The notes under the pieces: model-generated
Told to the model about the DNA's origin: nothing
Seen by the model: only the letters and a program-made list of their open reading frames with translations
Database searches by the model: none
Position numbers and translations under genes: made by a program
Part shown: positions 48,136-59,687 of the stretch, piece after piece
How the letters are laid out: the number at the start of each line of letters is the position of its first letter
Numbering within the stretch: position 1 is the stretch's first letter
Origin: Schizophyllum amplum
Taxonomy: Eukaryota > Basidiomycota > Agaricomycetes > Agaricales > Schizophyllaceae
DNA length: 64,000 nucleotides
Reading direction: 5' to 3'
Assembly (NCBI GenBank): GCA_007026445.1
Contig: VDMD01000107.1
Span: forward strand, 1-64,000

Positions 48136-51100
48136 CGCAAAGGCATTGCTGCAGACAGAGAATATGCTACTACGTAGACGTCTCACTGCAGGAAGTAAGG
48201 GTAATCGACAGCGATCTATATGCAGTCTTGTTCATCACTAACCAAACGCATCACTGCGTCATAACTTCAGTTTTCGACGCTCTGGGTTTAGCTCGAGGTT
48301 CCTTCTGGAGACGCGTGTGCGTCCGCACACTCTGACAGACGAGCTAGGTAGACGTTGGGTAGACGACCTACAGGACGAGCAAGCCTCTCGCCACTGACGA
48401 CAGAGATGACGCACCTAGCAGAGATACCAGAGACGCCGAAGGGTTTCCCAAGGGCGTCCGCCAAGTGACCGCGCGACGCGTATACTTACGGCTGAGGGCA
48501 CATATGAGATGAGGATCAGACGATTCAGTAGATAGTACCTCACATGTATGGCTGGGGCAAGTTGGACGGAACATCCATGGTTGTTTGTGGCGCGTGAAGA
48601 TGAGTGGGTGGGCGGGTTCACGAACCTTCCTGGCAGACGATGACCTGCACCTAGCGACAACACAATCGGTATATTCTGTATAGTGTCAGTAGTCATCGGG
48701 GAAAATGCGGGTGACGCCAGCCTAGGAAGTACGCATCCTGAAAGTCATTGCCGTGGATATGTAAACGAAGGAATGTTGGCCTTCGGACATCCCACACGCT
48801 ATTGTTCCTCGTAGCAAGACTCTTGCTCACGATAGCCGAAAGGTAGACACCTGCAAGACTGCGCACTGACTTGCCTTTTGCGGGTAAAGACACAAGGGTT
48901 GCCGTTCGCCGCAGAGTCAACTAATCTTTGCTCGTGCACTTGCTAGCATGAGGGAGACGTCAGTATACGGCGCGGCAGGGGAGCAGGGATCACAGACATA
49001 CCCGCCTCCAGCGCGTAAGCGATAACGAGACGAACCGGGTTGTCCCTCGAGCGGCGCCCTCGCCATCGCGCACGACGCACCGACGTGCGCACCCTAAACG
49101 CACGCCGACGCGACCACCCACTGCAGAGCGCCGTCAGCTGGCCCGACATGTGCAGAAGGAGAGGCGCGGTGTACCGCATAAAAATGATACGATTCTGCTC
49201 TTTTGGCGGCCTCGAGGCCGTCCGCTTTCGGGGCACTGCCGCCTCGGGGCGGGAGGACGTATTGAGATCGGCAGAGCACAGACTGTGCACCGTCGCAGGT
49301 GAGGGAGAAGGGCAGCGAGAAGGCGTCCTCAGGTGGAATAATAGGGCCTAGGCTGCGAGCGGACGGCCGTGTGTGCGCCGCGGAGTCGGTCGGAGAAGGG
49401 ACAGGCTCCAAAAACAGCAGTAGCGCACGAGGCGTGTCGGGTAAGGGCGCAGCGAATTGGGTAACGATTATGTTGCTTGAGGCCCTGAGGGTGGCAAGCC
49501 CGTAGCCCTGTAATCGGAAACAGATTCGATAAGGGTGAGAAGGGCAGCAGTATGTCAGGACTGTCAGCTGCTGGTGACTGGAGGAAGTATTTTGGGGACG
49601 AAGGTTTCACAACGGCGCGGCGGGCGCCACTCTGGAAAACTCAAGAGCAAGAGCGCGTTTAGAGGGTGCACTGGGAACATTTCCTGGGACGGAAGAAAAG
49701 AGAAGATCAAGAAGCGAGGCACGCGGTTTACAACACGTGGCGGGACGCTTGGGCAGCGGCAATCAAACTTTGCCGCCGGGTTGCTGAAGTTGAACTTGGG
49801 GGACGAACTTCTCACGTTCAACAGGCGCCTCCTCCAGCTGCAAGGTGTGGTCTGTTTACAGGCAGACTTGGAACTGGGTGACTGCCATCCAAATGAAGCA
49901 GAGCGCAGCTCCTCATGACCATGACACAGCCTACCATATCGGTATGACACAACGAGTGCGCCGCTCCGACAAGTCTCTTTGAAGCCAAGGAAAGTCAACA
50001 TAAAGGAGTGCCTACCTTCGTTCCTATTCTCATCGTATGAAGCATCGGAAACAGGGAAGCCGATATACACGCCCTTCATATGCTTTCCAGCATCAGATAA
50101 GTTCGAACTCTGTTCGATAACGACCACGGGCTCCATCCTGGCTTCGTCTGGTCACGGTTCAGCTCGCTTTCCCACCGCGAGGATGCTCAGTTCATACCCG
50201 AGGACGCCGCCTCTTACCCATGACGAGGGCGATGATGCTGGACGATGGGCAGCGATATAGACCTGTAAGACATCACCTGACCGCGCCTCACGGCTTCAAC
50301 AGCACCCGAGGTCATGAAGACGAAGAGCCGCCCGCCTTGAAGTTGATCATCTCACAGCATCTCACCCATCCCGAGGCGGCGTGCCCTGAAAGCCATCCCG
50401 ATGTGGGAACATGAAGGCTACACCTCGGGGACTGCAGTAGGCGGGCTGTCTGAGCTGGCTCACCTGACGTTTACTTGACGGTGACGCTGGAGGCGGTTGA
50501 ATGAAGAATTGTCAGGCTATACAGGTGTTGACGAAGGTGATCGCATTGCACGCGAGAGTACATGTCCATAGTAAGAGGCAGGAGATGTAATGCCGAGACC
50601 AGGGAAGGCGTCAAAGGGCAGGCGCGATTGTTGACAATATGATCGGAATCGATGGTAGCGATGCGGCACAGTCGAGGGCATAGAATCTGAGCTGTGTCCA
50701 AGACCGGATAGCACGAGGAGGCCCACAGGTGCAGTCAGACCGGGGCGTGAGTCAGTACCCAGGCGCTTAGCTTGTCTCGGCGCCTAGAGAAGAGGAAGGG
50801 CAGCATGCGACTAGACGGTAGCGTGGAATCCAAGGAGCGTAGAATCGGCGGGGAGAAGCGACACAGCTATAGCATCCACACGGGAGGAGCAGTAGAGGGT
50901 CGTTCACAGGTATACGGGATTTCGCCAGCAAGCCGGGTATGGTGGCGCGTGCTTGCTGCGCAGAGGCGGCGGCACGAGGGCGGTCGGATCCTTTCACGAT
51001 CTTTGCTGGCGGGACCGCGCACGAATATCGTTCTCTCTATTGACAGCGTTCGTGAGCGATACGGTCTATCATCGGCGGCGGGTCGGACTCACCAGGCAGG

Positions 51101-51422
51101 CATGAGATATCATAGGTCTGAACTGGTTCGCCCATGCTGGGTCACCCGCGAAGACGAGATTGTACGCTGGAAGTTGCTTTGGAGACCTGTATGCCGGTAG
51201 CACGCCGGAAAGATACAGGAGAGGAATGGAGAGAGGTCTATCACGGACAGAGTGCGGAGTCTTGGGAGCAGAGGGTGAGCTCGCAGGACCTGAGGTACTC
51301 ACATATTGTAAGGCGCCAGTCTTGTTTCAAGGCCCGTAAATAAGGTAGCTAGAGACAGTCAGCTATATAGCCCTGTAAGCCTCTAGTAGTGACGATGGAA
51401 GTCAAGGTCAACGTCGGTAAAG
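48136..51422. other. Gene-poor interval
   Basis: Frames on both strands are short or lack protein character. The best is on the minus strand at 50136 (MEPVVVIEQSSNLSDAGKHM...GVYIGFPVSDASYDENRN, ending at a GTAGGC donor near 50016), which could be one exon of a gene, but its continuation is not found. A frame at 49535-49918 (plus) is Gly/Arg/Lys-rich and probably chance. I see no repeats of note. Confidence 0.4.
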
Positions 51423-51482
51423 ATGTCGAGAACGTCGCGATCGCTCTTGTCCCGCGCGTTCAATTTCGATCTCGCATCTCCC

Positions 51483-54406
51483 ATGTCGCGCTCACTGCGT
51501 CCGAGGAAGTCGCGACCAAGCTACGCGGTTCTCTCTGGCCTTGACGAAGATGGGGACGAGCAGACGCCAGGTGCAGGCCCCTCACGGCGCGTAGTAGACG
51601 ACGAATCCAGCGAGAGCGAATTCGAGCCTGCCGCTAAGAACGACGATGACGAACCGGGTGCCGATGAGGAAGCGTCCTCCGGAAACGACGACGATGCCGA
51701 CGGAGACGTGGAGGACCCCGAAGACAGCGTCATCGCCGTCGACCCCATTCCTGCGAAACCTACGCGTCCGGCCGCTAAGGCTCGGCGGCAGAGCAAGACG
51801 GTGAACCCCACGTACACCGCGCCATCGACGTCCATGAAGTCTGTGGGAAGCGTAGGCATGTCGCGCGTCTCTCGCCGGCAGATGTATGCGCTCCCGACGC
51901 CGAGCGTGAAGCACAGGCATCGCGCCGTTCCCCTCTTCTCGCATACAGGACGCGTCGAACGCCTCACAAAACCGCCGGTCATCTTTGGCCCATCGTCCAT
52001 CACCGGGTGCAACAACTTCACGGTCAGCAAGAAGGTTGTCGATCGCGCATCAAGGACTTGGGGATTCAACGTCGGCGCGGGCCCTGTGTGGGATATGTTG
52101 GAGGACAGATCCTGGTTCAAGGAAGGGCTATTCCAATCGACAGGTTCATATCTATCAGAGAGTGCCCGACGCCCTGTGGTACACAAGGATTTACGAGTCA
52201 AGGAGTACATAACCTTGACCCTCAGGTGCGTCTCCTGCTCAGGGATTGATACGGAGCTCATATACATCTTAGCGAGGCTCAGGCCTACTTACCTCGCGAT
52301 GTCGGTCAGGAAGAAGATAGCGTCAAGCCCCCTGCTCCCGTACAATGCTACTTCGGCCCATTTGGATCCCAGACGAAGGTCGAGACGAAGATGTTCGACG
52401 CTACGCCGATATGTATGTTGGCCGTAACCTCGTTCTTCAAGCCACTCACGGACTCAGTGACTTAGCGCAATTCATCCCCAACAGCACGAGTCACGTCTTC
52501 AATGCAGGCGCACCCGTATGGGGCATTGACTGGTGTCCTATTCACGCAGGTGAACGGCCAAGTGAGTTTGACACATTCAAATACAACAGCTAGCTTGCTC
52601 ATTCTTCAGCACGCTCATACACTCAGTATCTCGCTGTGGCACCCTTTCCATCGAAGTCTCATTCTCCGGACTTTGGCGTTAAGACACCCCGGCCATCCCC
52701 TGCTTGCATCCAGATATGGTCGCTGGCGCCAAGTGAAGATTGTCCCACGAACGCAGGAAAGATGAAGTGCGAGATGGTCTTATGCATCAAAAGTGGACCC
52801 GCCCACGAACTGAAGTGGTGCCCACTTCCCTCGCACGACTCTGTGAGCATATTCGCTGGTATCCACCTCATCACCCGCCGCTTACGCGAGTTCGAGCAGA
52901 TCAAGGAGGAGACCGACAAGCCTCGCAAGCTAGGAGTGCTTACCGGCATCTTCGAGGATGGTTCCGTATCCATTTATGTCGTACCGGAGCCGCAGGACGT
53001 TCGCCAAGAAGGACATGATCCCGATGAGCCTGTTTTCGGTGAGTTTCTAGATGCGCGGAACGACGAGCTTTGCTCACGTTGAATTGCAGTGGAACTATCT
53101 GAACCTAGCATACGCATCGAATTGGAGGAAGCTGCTATCACCTCGATGGATTGGGCCAACAGCGACTGTCTTGCTGTGGGCACATCACAAGGTGAGCAGC
53201 ATGCATATGAGCTTCTTCGTACATCGGTGCTGATCCAAGGTAGGCGTCATTGCGGTATTTAAGCTCGGGAACGCGTTCAAGGCCTGCAACGGACCCGGTA
53301 TGTAGTCTACACACTGATCGCGCATCCGAACTAACGCCTGAACCAGAGCATATCTGCCCGATTGACCTCTTTCCCACCCACTACATCACTGTACACCAGT
53401 CCGCGATCCGCGCGCTGTCGTGGATCCGCGCACCTGCAGCATCTGCCTCTGGCGAATTGACGCTAGACGATGACCCTACTGTGATCGCCAGTGGTGGGTA
53501 TGATGGCGTGGAATGCTTCACGGATATCCGCGAAGGCCACGGATCAGCGATGAACAGAACTCGCGGTGCGTGTATATGCGTATATTCACATAGCGATGTT
53601 GCTGATACCTGGTTAGATGTGATCTTGACTATGGCGTATGCGCCATACGGGGCCGGTATCATGACAATCGACCACGACAATATCATCAAGCTGTACTCTG
53701 TCTCCCCTAGCATGCTGGGGCGCGGGCATTTGCTTGTTGAGCCGCAAGGGCCTGTCTGGGTGCGTGGTCCTTGTGCGCTACACGCAACCTCCACTGACGG
53801 CTTCGGCAGTCCGTCTCGGCGTCGGACTATCACCCGCAAATGGCAGTAGCCTCCGCGGACGGTACCTGCCTAACCACAAATATGCTGCGTGGTACGAGGA
53901 AGGGGGGATCCGTGGTACGGACACTTAGCCCCCGTCTCAATGATGCGTATTCACGGTATGACAGCCTTTCTTCTACCACAAGATATTCCAGGTCGATTAC
54001 AGTCGTAAGACAGGCGAGTATAGGATGCTTGAGCGCTTCTTGCCCCAGGTGAGTCTTAACTCGATCGGATCAGAGTCTTATTGACTGTCGACGGCAGGAA
54101 CTGCAAGACCGCCCGACCGTAGGCAAGCAGAAGAGTGGGAAGAAGCCCGAGGACGGCCCTGATCATACGCGTACCGGTACAGGGGCTTGGCCGCCTGAGG
54201 TCGGCGTGCACAAGGTTGCGTGGAATAGCGGGAACGGACTCGGACGCGCGGGCATGCTGGCGAGCGCGACGGCGTCCGGGCTCTGCCGTGTGGACTTGCT
54301 CTGGGGCAGGTGGATGAAAGACAAGATCCCGTATTCGAACGTTGAACAGATTCGCATGGAGGACGGTGCCATGGACGTCGAGTCGGAGGAGTCTGGGGAA
54401 AACTGA
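51483..54406 (+). CDS. TFC6: TFIIIC subunit 6-like WD40 protein (tau-91/GTF3C2 type)
   Basis: Subunit of RNA polymerase III factor TFIIIC, which binds the B-box of tRNA genes. Twelve exons: 51483-52225, 52273-52412, 52466-52561, 52610-52842, 52891-53038, 53090-53191, 53244-53297, 53347-53565, 53617-53759, 53810-53914, 53965-54048, 54098-54406; all phases agree, 791 residues (an in-frame ATG at 51423 adds 20). The N-terminus is basic then acidic and disordered (residues 1-120). The WD40 region begins near residue 300 (HVFNAGAPVWGIDWCP) and shows blades at ACIQIWSL, ITSMDWANSDCLAVGTSQG, AIRALSWI...VIASGGYDG, ILTMAYAPYGAGIMTIDHDN. The C-terminal KVAWNSGNGLGRAGMLASATASGLCRVDLLWGRW is the block I most associate with this family. 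The fourth intron (52843-52890) is inferred. The symbol is by similarity to the yeast gene. Confidence 0.8.
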
Positions 54407-54496
54407 GAAGAGAGGTTTCAGGTGCGCTTACTTGGGTTTCCTCGTTGCTCGCATTCTGACTCCGACACTGCAGTTTGTTAGGGACAAGCCCTCATT

Positions 54497-54917
54497 ACTA
54501 TTCGTCACCCAGTGTATAAATATTCGTTGCGGATATTGACACACTGTCCAAACGACCTCTTATGGTCGGAAATTCTCGCTGAAAAACCCTAGGTATACGT
54601 TTTTATGTACCCCGAACACGATGGTGAACACCGCTTGAGCATGGCTGCAGTTGTTGTTGAGAGGCAGCCTCGACGAGCAGGAAACGAAGGATTGATGCCA
54701 TCAGTGGCATCAATGTATCTCTCGAGCCTCTGGACGAGCAGCTCGCCACCACTTTCAGCTATGAAGAAGCGGTCTTCACCATCGTATTCAGCGTACATAA
54801 TTGTATACAGATCCGTCTTTTTAACGAGATTTTCCAACCACAAGAGGTCGATTGGACAGTGTGTCAATATTGATGGGCTGATCTCAACGAATGTTTATAC
54901 ACTGGGTGACGAATAGT
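54497..54917. repeat. Inverted duplication of a coding fragment
   Basis: The left arm 54497-54580 (ACTATTCGTCACCCAGTGTA...GACACACTGTCCAAACGACC) matches the reverse complement of 54824-54917 at roughly nine bases in ten, with one 11-12-base gap. The right arm, read on the minus strand, opens a protein-like frame (54867-54589, no ATG) starting LTHCPIDLLWLENLVKKTD and continuing YTIMYAEYDGEDRFFIAESGG. The left arm, read on the plus strand, gives the cognate LTHCPNDLLWSEILAEKP then a stop. The arms surround about 245 bases. It lies about 90 bases after the stop of the TFIIIC gene. Confidence 0.8.
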
Positions 54918-55645
54918 ATCAATTCCAAGTGCAACAAGCATACAAATCCAATGTCCAATGTCTAGTAATACAGTATCGATGAATGCGTAATCATGCAAGG
55001 TGAGTAGTCCGAGATCCATAGCGGGAGAGTCAAGTGGGTATCAATCATAATGTGGATGGGGACATACAGTATCAAACCCCCCAACGAAACATGACCCCCC
55101 ACCGAAACGTGGGCTTCGGACACGCGCCGCCCTCGTAGATCTTGCTCAAAAAATCTGAAAAAATGGGAAGATGCATAAGCCATTGGGATATACCTACCTG
55201 CGAAGTTTGGTGTCCGTTGGTCTAGAGTGACCCGCTCGGTGGCGCGAGGAGAGCGGGACACGATGATGTTGGTAGCAAGGGACATGACGTCCGCACATAA
55301 AGCATTTCTAAGTGCTATAGCTGCTCCAAGACAGCATCTTAGGAGTTTCTATATGTGTATACGAGGTTCAGAGAGACGACGGGAGCGTCTGCGACGCATC
55401 GAGTGCCGCCTCGCCGGTACGTCGGCCCGGATGTTTCGTTGAGGGGTATGTCGGCTTTACCCGCCCTCTACTTGACCCTCGCACCAAGGTCCCTACCGTC
55501 GCTCGTTCCGCTTGAAAATATTCATGACAGTACTTTCAAGCACCTAGAATACAGCTATCAACTTTTTGGGAGCGAAAGCGTAAATCCGGCCAGGAGAAGT
55601 GGCAGATTAATTTTTCTGTTTCGCTAATGGGTAAGCTACTGTATG
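54918..55645. other. Intergenic interval
   Basis: No gene. A short imperfect tandem, CCCCCAACGAAACATGAC / CCCCCCACCGAAACGTGG, lies at about 55077-55112. The plus-strand frames here are short. Confidence 0.45.
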
Positions 55646-56560
55646 TCAGAAGACAGCGTCCAAGGATCGACGACCCAAGGCGCTATCGGAGGGTCGCCGG
55701 GTCTCCGTGGTTCGTCGCGAGAGGCTCGCAAGGCGCTGCTGGATCTTGCGTTCTGCGCGGAAGACACCGAGGCGGACTGGGAGCGAGATGGCCACCCACT
55801 GCTGGCGCACCTGATCGGAGAGCGACGTCGAGGACTGCCAGCCGAAGCGCGAACTTCCGCCCGCGCGAGGAGACGAGGCTCTATCGCTGGACTTCGCATC
55901 ATCGACATCCGGCTCTTCATCGTCTTCTGTGCTCATCATGAAATCGGCCTCTCCTACTTCCTCGGTGCGAGATACCTCAGGGACTCGGAGTGACTCGGTA
56001 GAGGAAGACCAGTGCGAGGTGTGCGAGTCGAGGGAGAAGTCGGAGGAGGACGTGGAGCTTCTGGTCTTGCGCGTGAAGGCGGAGGAGAAGCTCGCCTTCC
56101 GCTTCTTGCTGGAGCAGGGGGAGAACGCGACGTGGCGCTGCTCAACGGCGTCTGGCGGGGGAGAGCGACGGGCCGCGGCCGAGCAGACAGAGCGCGCGCA
56201 GTCGCAGGGCCGCGCGCAAGCGTAGGCGTGGTTGCATCCGCACTCGCGCTCGCGGAGGAACGCCTCAACCTCGTCGTCGTCCGCAACAGGCGCCCGGCGT
56301 ACGGTGTGCCGCGCCCGCCACGCTTGGTTGTGCGGCATCTGCATGAGATGGTCGAGCGCGGGGAACGGGCGGAACGAGGGATCGTGCAACTCGCCGCGGC
56401 TGTCGACGTACACCGCGATCTCGTCATCGCCGTCTTCGCTCCCGCTCGATCCGGTCGCGTACCAAGGATCGAGGAGGCGCGAGACGTCCTCTGCCGCGCT
56501 CGCGGGCCTGTAACGGTGCGAGCGCTTGAGGGAGGTGGTGCTGGATACGGGGGAATACAT
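55646..56560 (-). CDS. Hypothetical protein, 304 aa, single exon
   Basis: ATG at 56560, 304 codons without intron. A Ser-rich start (MYSPVSSTTSLKRSHRYRP), then a segment resembling a folded region (YVDSRGELHDPSFRPFPALDHLM), then a Cys-rich stretch (CGCNHAYACARPCDCARSVC, about residues 107-127) that could bind metal. The second half is Ser/Thr-rich, with EVSRTEEVGEADFMMSTEDDEE and an Arg-rich C-terminus (LSRRTTETRRPSDSALGRRS). Overlapping plus-strand frames reflect its GC-rich codons. Family not recognised; a disordered regulatory protein is inferred. Confidence 0.6.
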   Translation of the reverse strand: MYSPVSSTTSLKRSHRYRPASAAEDVSRLLDPWYATGSSGSEDGDDEIAVYVDSRGELHDPSFRPFPALDHLMQMPHNQAWRARHTVRRAPVADDDEVEAFLRERECGCNHAYACARPCDCARSVCSAAARRSPPPDAVEQRHVAFSPCSSKKRKASFSSAFTRKTRSSTSSSDFSLDSHTSHWSSSTESLRVPEVSRTEEVGEADFMMSTEDDEEPDVDDAKSSDRASSPRAGGSSRFGWQSSTSLSDQVRQQWVAISLPVRLGVFRAERKIQQRLASLSRRTTETRRPSDSALGRRSLDAVF

Positions 56561-57420
56561 CGTCGCTGGGGGTGGGGGAATGCTAAAATGGCCTTGGATG
56601 GTACTCGGCGGGGCCTATGGGTAGTACTGGAAAGCGGGCTTCTTTGACAATGGGCCTTCGGCAGGGCAGGGGAGTCTTGGGAGGGTGCGGGGAGGCGCCT
56701 TTGGGTATGCTGTGGACGACGCGCAGGCGCTCATTATAAGGACCGGCGCCATCGGTACACAAAGGGTCTATCGATGTGCGGGACTTGTTCTTTGACCTGT
56801 GTGCAGGACACTTTGGGACTCGGTGGCGAAGGACAAAGCGCACTCAGGCGCGTGTGTGCTAGTTTGGGACCGCGTGTTGGATGTTTATGAGCTTGACACG
56901 TGGGGGCGCCTTTCATCAGCTGTGGCACTGGGCGCTTCTGGCAAGCTTCTGACTGCAACGTTGCTGTGAGTGTGGGCGATTTCATGTGAAGAGTGGCTGA
57001 AGAGCCTCTTCGTGTGCTCTCAGGATGAGCGTTGGGTCTCGCAGAGGGTCTCGACGTTCTGCAATGCAGCGCGTTGGCCAGCAGTGGCTCTCGCGGATGA
57101 GGCGATGCTTCAAGGATAAGGATGCATTATTTAGTGGACCACTAACATATACTCCCGTGAACGGGAGTTTTCTTTTGAGGAGATCCCTATTCGCAGGCGA
57201 TGCTGCATGGTCACAAACAACAAAGACCTGGGGGTGGCAGTAGCGTCGCTTGCATCGATGCCATCGATGTAACGTGTTCGTGTAACCACTTTCCGAGGCT
57301 CATCACATCATGGGAAGATCGAGTCACAAACGCGCCTCCATATGAGGAGAACCAAAGGAGAACCGCGACACGTCGTCATGAGTCACCAGAACAATGCCTT
57401 CCTAATCGGGGAACAATGAA
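56561..57420. other. Intergenic interval
   Basis: No credible gene. A perfect hairpin ACTCCCGTGAACGGGAGT lies at 57151-57168 followed by TTTCTTTT, resembling a terminator-like structure, but in a fungal genome its role is unclear. Confidence 0.4.
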
Positions 57421-57796
57421 GTGGCCTACAGCATGCTCAGGCTGCACATTGACAGTACAAAACGCTGGTGTTCGGCGTGTCGACGTTCTACTTCGCCGCA
57501 TACGACTTCCACACGCTAGGGGACGTCTTGCGCAGAGCCCGGAAGGAAAGGACATCGATTGGGCGCTGGTACGCGCTCCATTCTTGATGGACGAGGACGG
57601 GGCAGATGGCACGGTGACGGGGTACGTTGGAGACCGAAAGACTGGGATGAAGTTGACGAGGAAGGGTGTCAGGAAGTTCTTGATTGACGAACTGGAGAGG
57701 AGGTCGGTGGACAACCTGTTGACTGCCTGGACTTACATAGGTCGACGTCCTCGTAGCCTAGCCTTTCGTTATAGACAAAGCCTTTCCACCTTGTGA
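57421..57796 (+). pseudogene. NAD(P)-binding reductase family, frameshifted 3' fragment
   Basis: VFGVSTFYFAAYDFHTLGDVLR (about 57470-57535) aligns in layout with SVYTLYYPGFNEFRAIGQVF of the gene at 58225. The continuation in another frame, GKDIDWALVRAPFLMDEDGAD...TGYVGDRKTGMKLTRKGVRKF (about 57545-57680), matches that gene's KGIEWTMVRVPFLTDGESD and supplies the C-terminal part it lacks. The frame changes near 57535-57545. The N-terminal Rossmann half is absent, so this is a dead partial paralogue. Confidence 0.7.
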
Positions 57797-58176
57797 TGAC
57801 GGTTGGATTTTCATTGCGTCGTAAGGAGGTTTCGAGCGGAATTGAGTAGCAGTCAGCCTGCACAATGATGCATGTTTGAGAAGGGTAGAGAAAGTTGAGG
57901 AGCGTAGAGGGAGTCCGAGTTATGGGCCATATAGGAGGGACAATGGAACAAGACCTTCCCGATTGGGAACAAGAGGAATATGCCATACCCCCAAGACGTC
58001 GTTCCCCTGAGTAGTACTTCCGATTTATTCAAAGAACCGTGCCCCAGGCAGAGACGTACTATTCACGTGTTTGGAAAGGGCAAGCTCTGGCAGATATGTG
58101 TTAGAAAGGCATGCGCGGATCGTCCGGGAAGAGACCCACATTAAATTCGTATTCGCCGACAGGACCGGGCTCGCTT
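57797..58176. other. Spacer between the two reductase copies
   Basis: No frame is convincing. The stretch is of mixed composition and ends at the TATA-like box of the next gene. Confidence 0.4.
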
Positions 58177-58185
58177 CTATATAAG
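58177..58185 (+). promoter_or_regulatory. TATA-like box before the reductase gene
   Basis: CTATATAAG lies 40-48 bases upstream of the ATG at 58225, a short but workable leader for a fungal promoter. Confidence 0.5.
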
Positions 58186-58224
58186 AAGTAGGCGTCTTCT
58201 GGACTAGCAGGTATATCAACACGC

Positions 58225-58776
58225 ATGCAGCGCATACTCATATTCGGGTCGACCGCGCCGTCCGGCATTCCCCTCGTCCGCTACGCGCTCCAGAACTACC
58301 CAGAGGCGAAGCTCGTCCTCTACGTCCGCTCGCCACAAAAGCTTCCCGCCGACATCGCTTCCCATCCAAGCATCGTCCTCACCGAGGGTCAGCTCGATGA
58401 CACCACCGCGATTGACCGCGCGCTTAATGGCGTCGACGCCGTGCTCTCGGCCCTCGGACCTAGCAGCCCCAAACATCCCAAAGACAAGACGCCCATAGCG
58501 GACTTCTATGCGGCTCTGCTGGGCCTGATGCGCAAGCGCGGGGTGAAGCGCATCGTATTGCTGGGCACCGCTTCCGCGCGCGACCCCCGCGACCGGTTCG
58601 CCATTGGGTTCAAGGCGATGACGGCGTCGGTGTACACACTGTACTATCCGGGTTTCAACGAGTTCCGCGCCATAGGGCAGGTGTTCCGGTCGGAAGCAGC
58701 GAAGGGAATTGAGTGGACGATGGTGCGGGTGCCGTTTTTGACGGATGGTGAGAGTGATGCGTGTGTGGCGGGGTAA
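58225..58776 (+). CDS. NAD(P)-binding Rossmann protein (NmrA/atypical SDR-like), truncated
   Basis: 183 residues. The N-terminus has a dinucleotide-binding loop, ILIFGSTAPSG (residues 4-14), then ARNLVLY-like strand KLVLYVRSP, VDAVLSALGP and KRIVLLGTASA, as in the NmrA-type atypical short-chain dehydrogenases. The end (WTMVRVPFLTDGESDACVAG, then TAA) stops where relatives continue with a Y-V-G-D-x-K-T-G segment and about 40-50 more residues; the pseudogene at 57421 still has that segment. Loss of the C-terminus may leave a nonfunctional or altered enzyme. Substrate unknown. A TATA-like box lies at 58177. Not an assigned pathway gene. Confidence 0.75.
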   Translation: MQRILIFGSTAPSGIPLVRYALQNYPEAKLVLYVRSPQKLPADIASHPSIVLTEGQLDDTTAIDRALNGVDAVLSALGPSSPKHPKDKTPIADFYAALLGLMRKRGVKRIVLLGTASARDPRDRFAIGFKAMTASVYTLYYPGFNEFRAIGQVFRSEAAKGIEWTMVRVPFLTDGESDACVAG

Positions 58777-59587
58777 TACGCCGTCTATAATTACGGGCTA
58801 GTTTTGCGGCATAATGAGCAATAAGCCTAAGAAGGCAGTTACCCATCGGGAAGAACCCGAGCAACGTTCAGACTCATAGCGAGTACTGTGTTCACGGAGA
58901 GACCGGCTTAGAGATAAAATAATAAGGATAGTAGCGAGGCCTCAGAGGACGGCAGTCACCAACTCCGCGCCGTCTAGGGACACATCCTACGAGTCCGGAG
59001 GCCCACCAGGGTTTTCCTTACCGATGAATATCGAAGATCTCACCTTAAAGTCGTATACTCGCCGCGTTCATCAGACCTGTCTAGCGAGAAGAACAGGGGG
59101 ACCGATATCAAGGATAGCCCAAAAGCATGCACAGAAGCCAGATAGAACTAGTTAGTATGAGCACGGACGAGCTAAGGTCTCGCGGTACAGGCGACGCCGG
59201 GGTTGACAATGCGCGGCACTCGCCGGGGCAGTTCCCACGGTTCGACTTTATGGCCAATACCCGAGACACTGAGTCGGAAGCTGATGCTTCGCCGCGGGAG
59301 GTCTATTACTGGGAGGATAGCGGCTGTTGCACAGCCTCTCGGCTGTAAACAAGCCCTCGGGAACCCTCAAAGCCGTAGAATTGAGGAGAGATCCCCCGAA
59401 TCCAACTGGAACAAACAATGTGCCGTCTCCGGCAGGGCTTTAGGGCCATTCTGGACCACAAATACCGCATGGGGAGGCGGAAGACAACCGTATAGAACAC
59501 CCGAGAACGCAGGATTACGCGAGAAAAGCGTAGTAAAGCGCGGCGCGGCGCGGAAAGGGAATGACTCACAAGCATAGACCCGTTAAC
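58777..59587. other. Spacer, possibly the start of the retroelement LTR
   Basis: No gene is seen; short plus-strand frames (59127-59348, 59203-59577) look random. The Gypsy-like element's 5' LTR probably begins in this interval, but without its second copy the start cannot be placed. Confidence 0.4.
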
Positions 59588-59687
59588 TATATAAGGCCTG
59601 GCATACGAGGGGATGGGGGACGACTTTTGGGACGAGACCATCGTACTATCAGTTCTCCTACTGCCTCTCATTGAGACAGAATAAAAA
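59588..59687 (+). promoter_or_regulatory. Putative LTR promoter and polyadenylation signal
   Basis: CTATATAAGG at 59588-59597 and AATAAAAA at 59680-59687 are spaced as a TATA box and poly(A) signal within an LTR (U3-R). A candidate primer-binding site TGGAGCCCACCGCGAGG follows at 59994-60010. These assignments are inferred from order only. Confidence 0.4.
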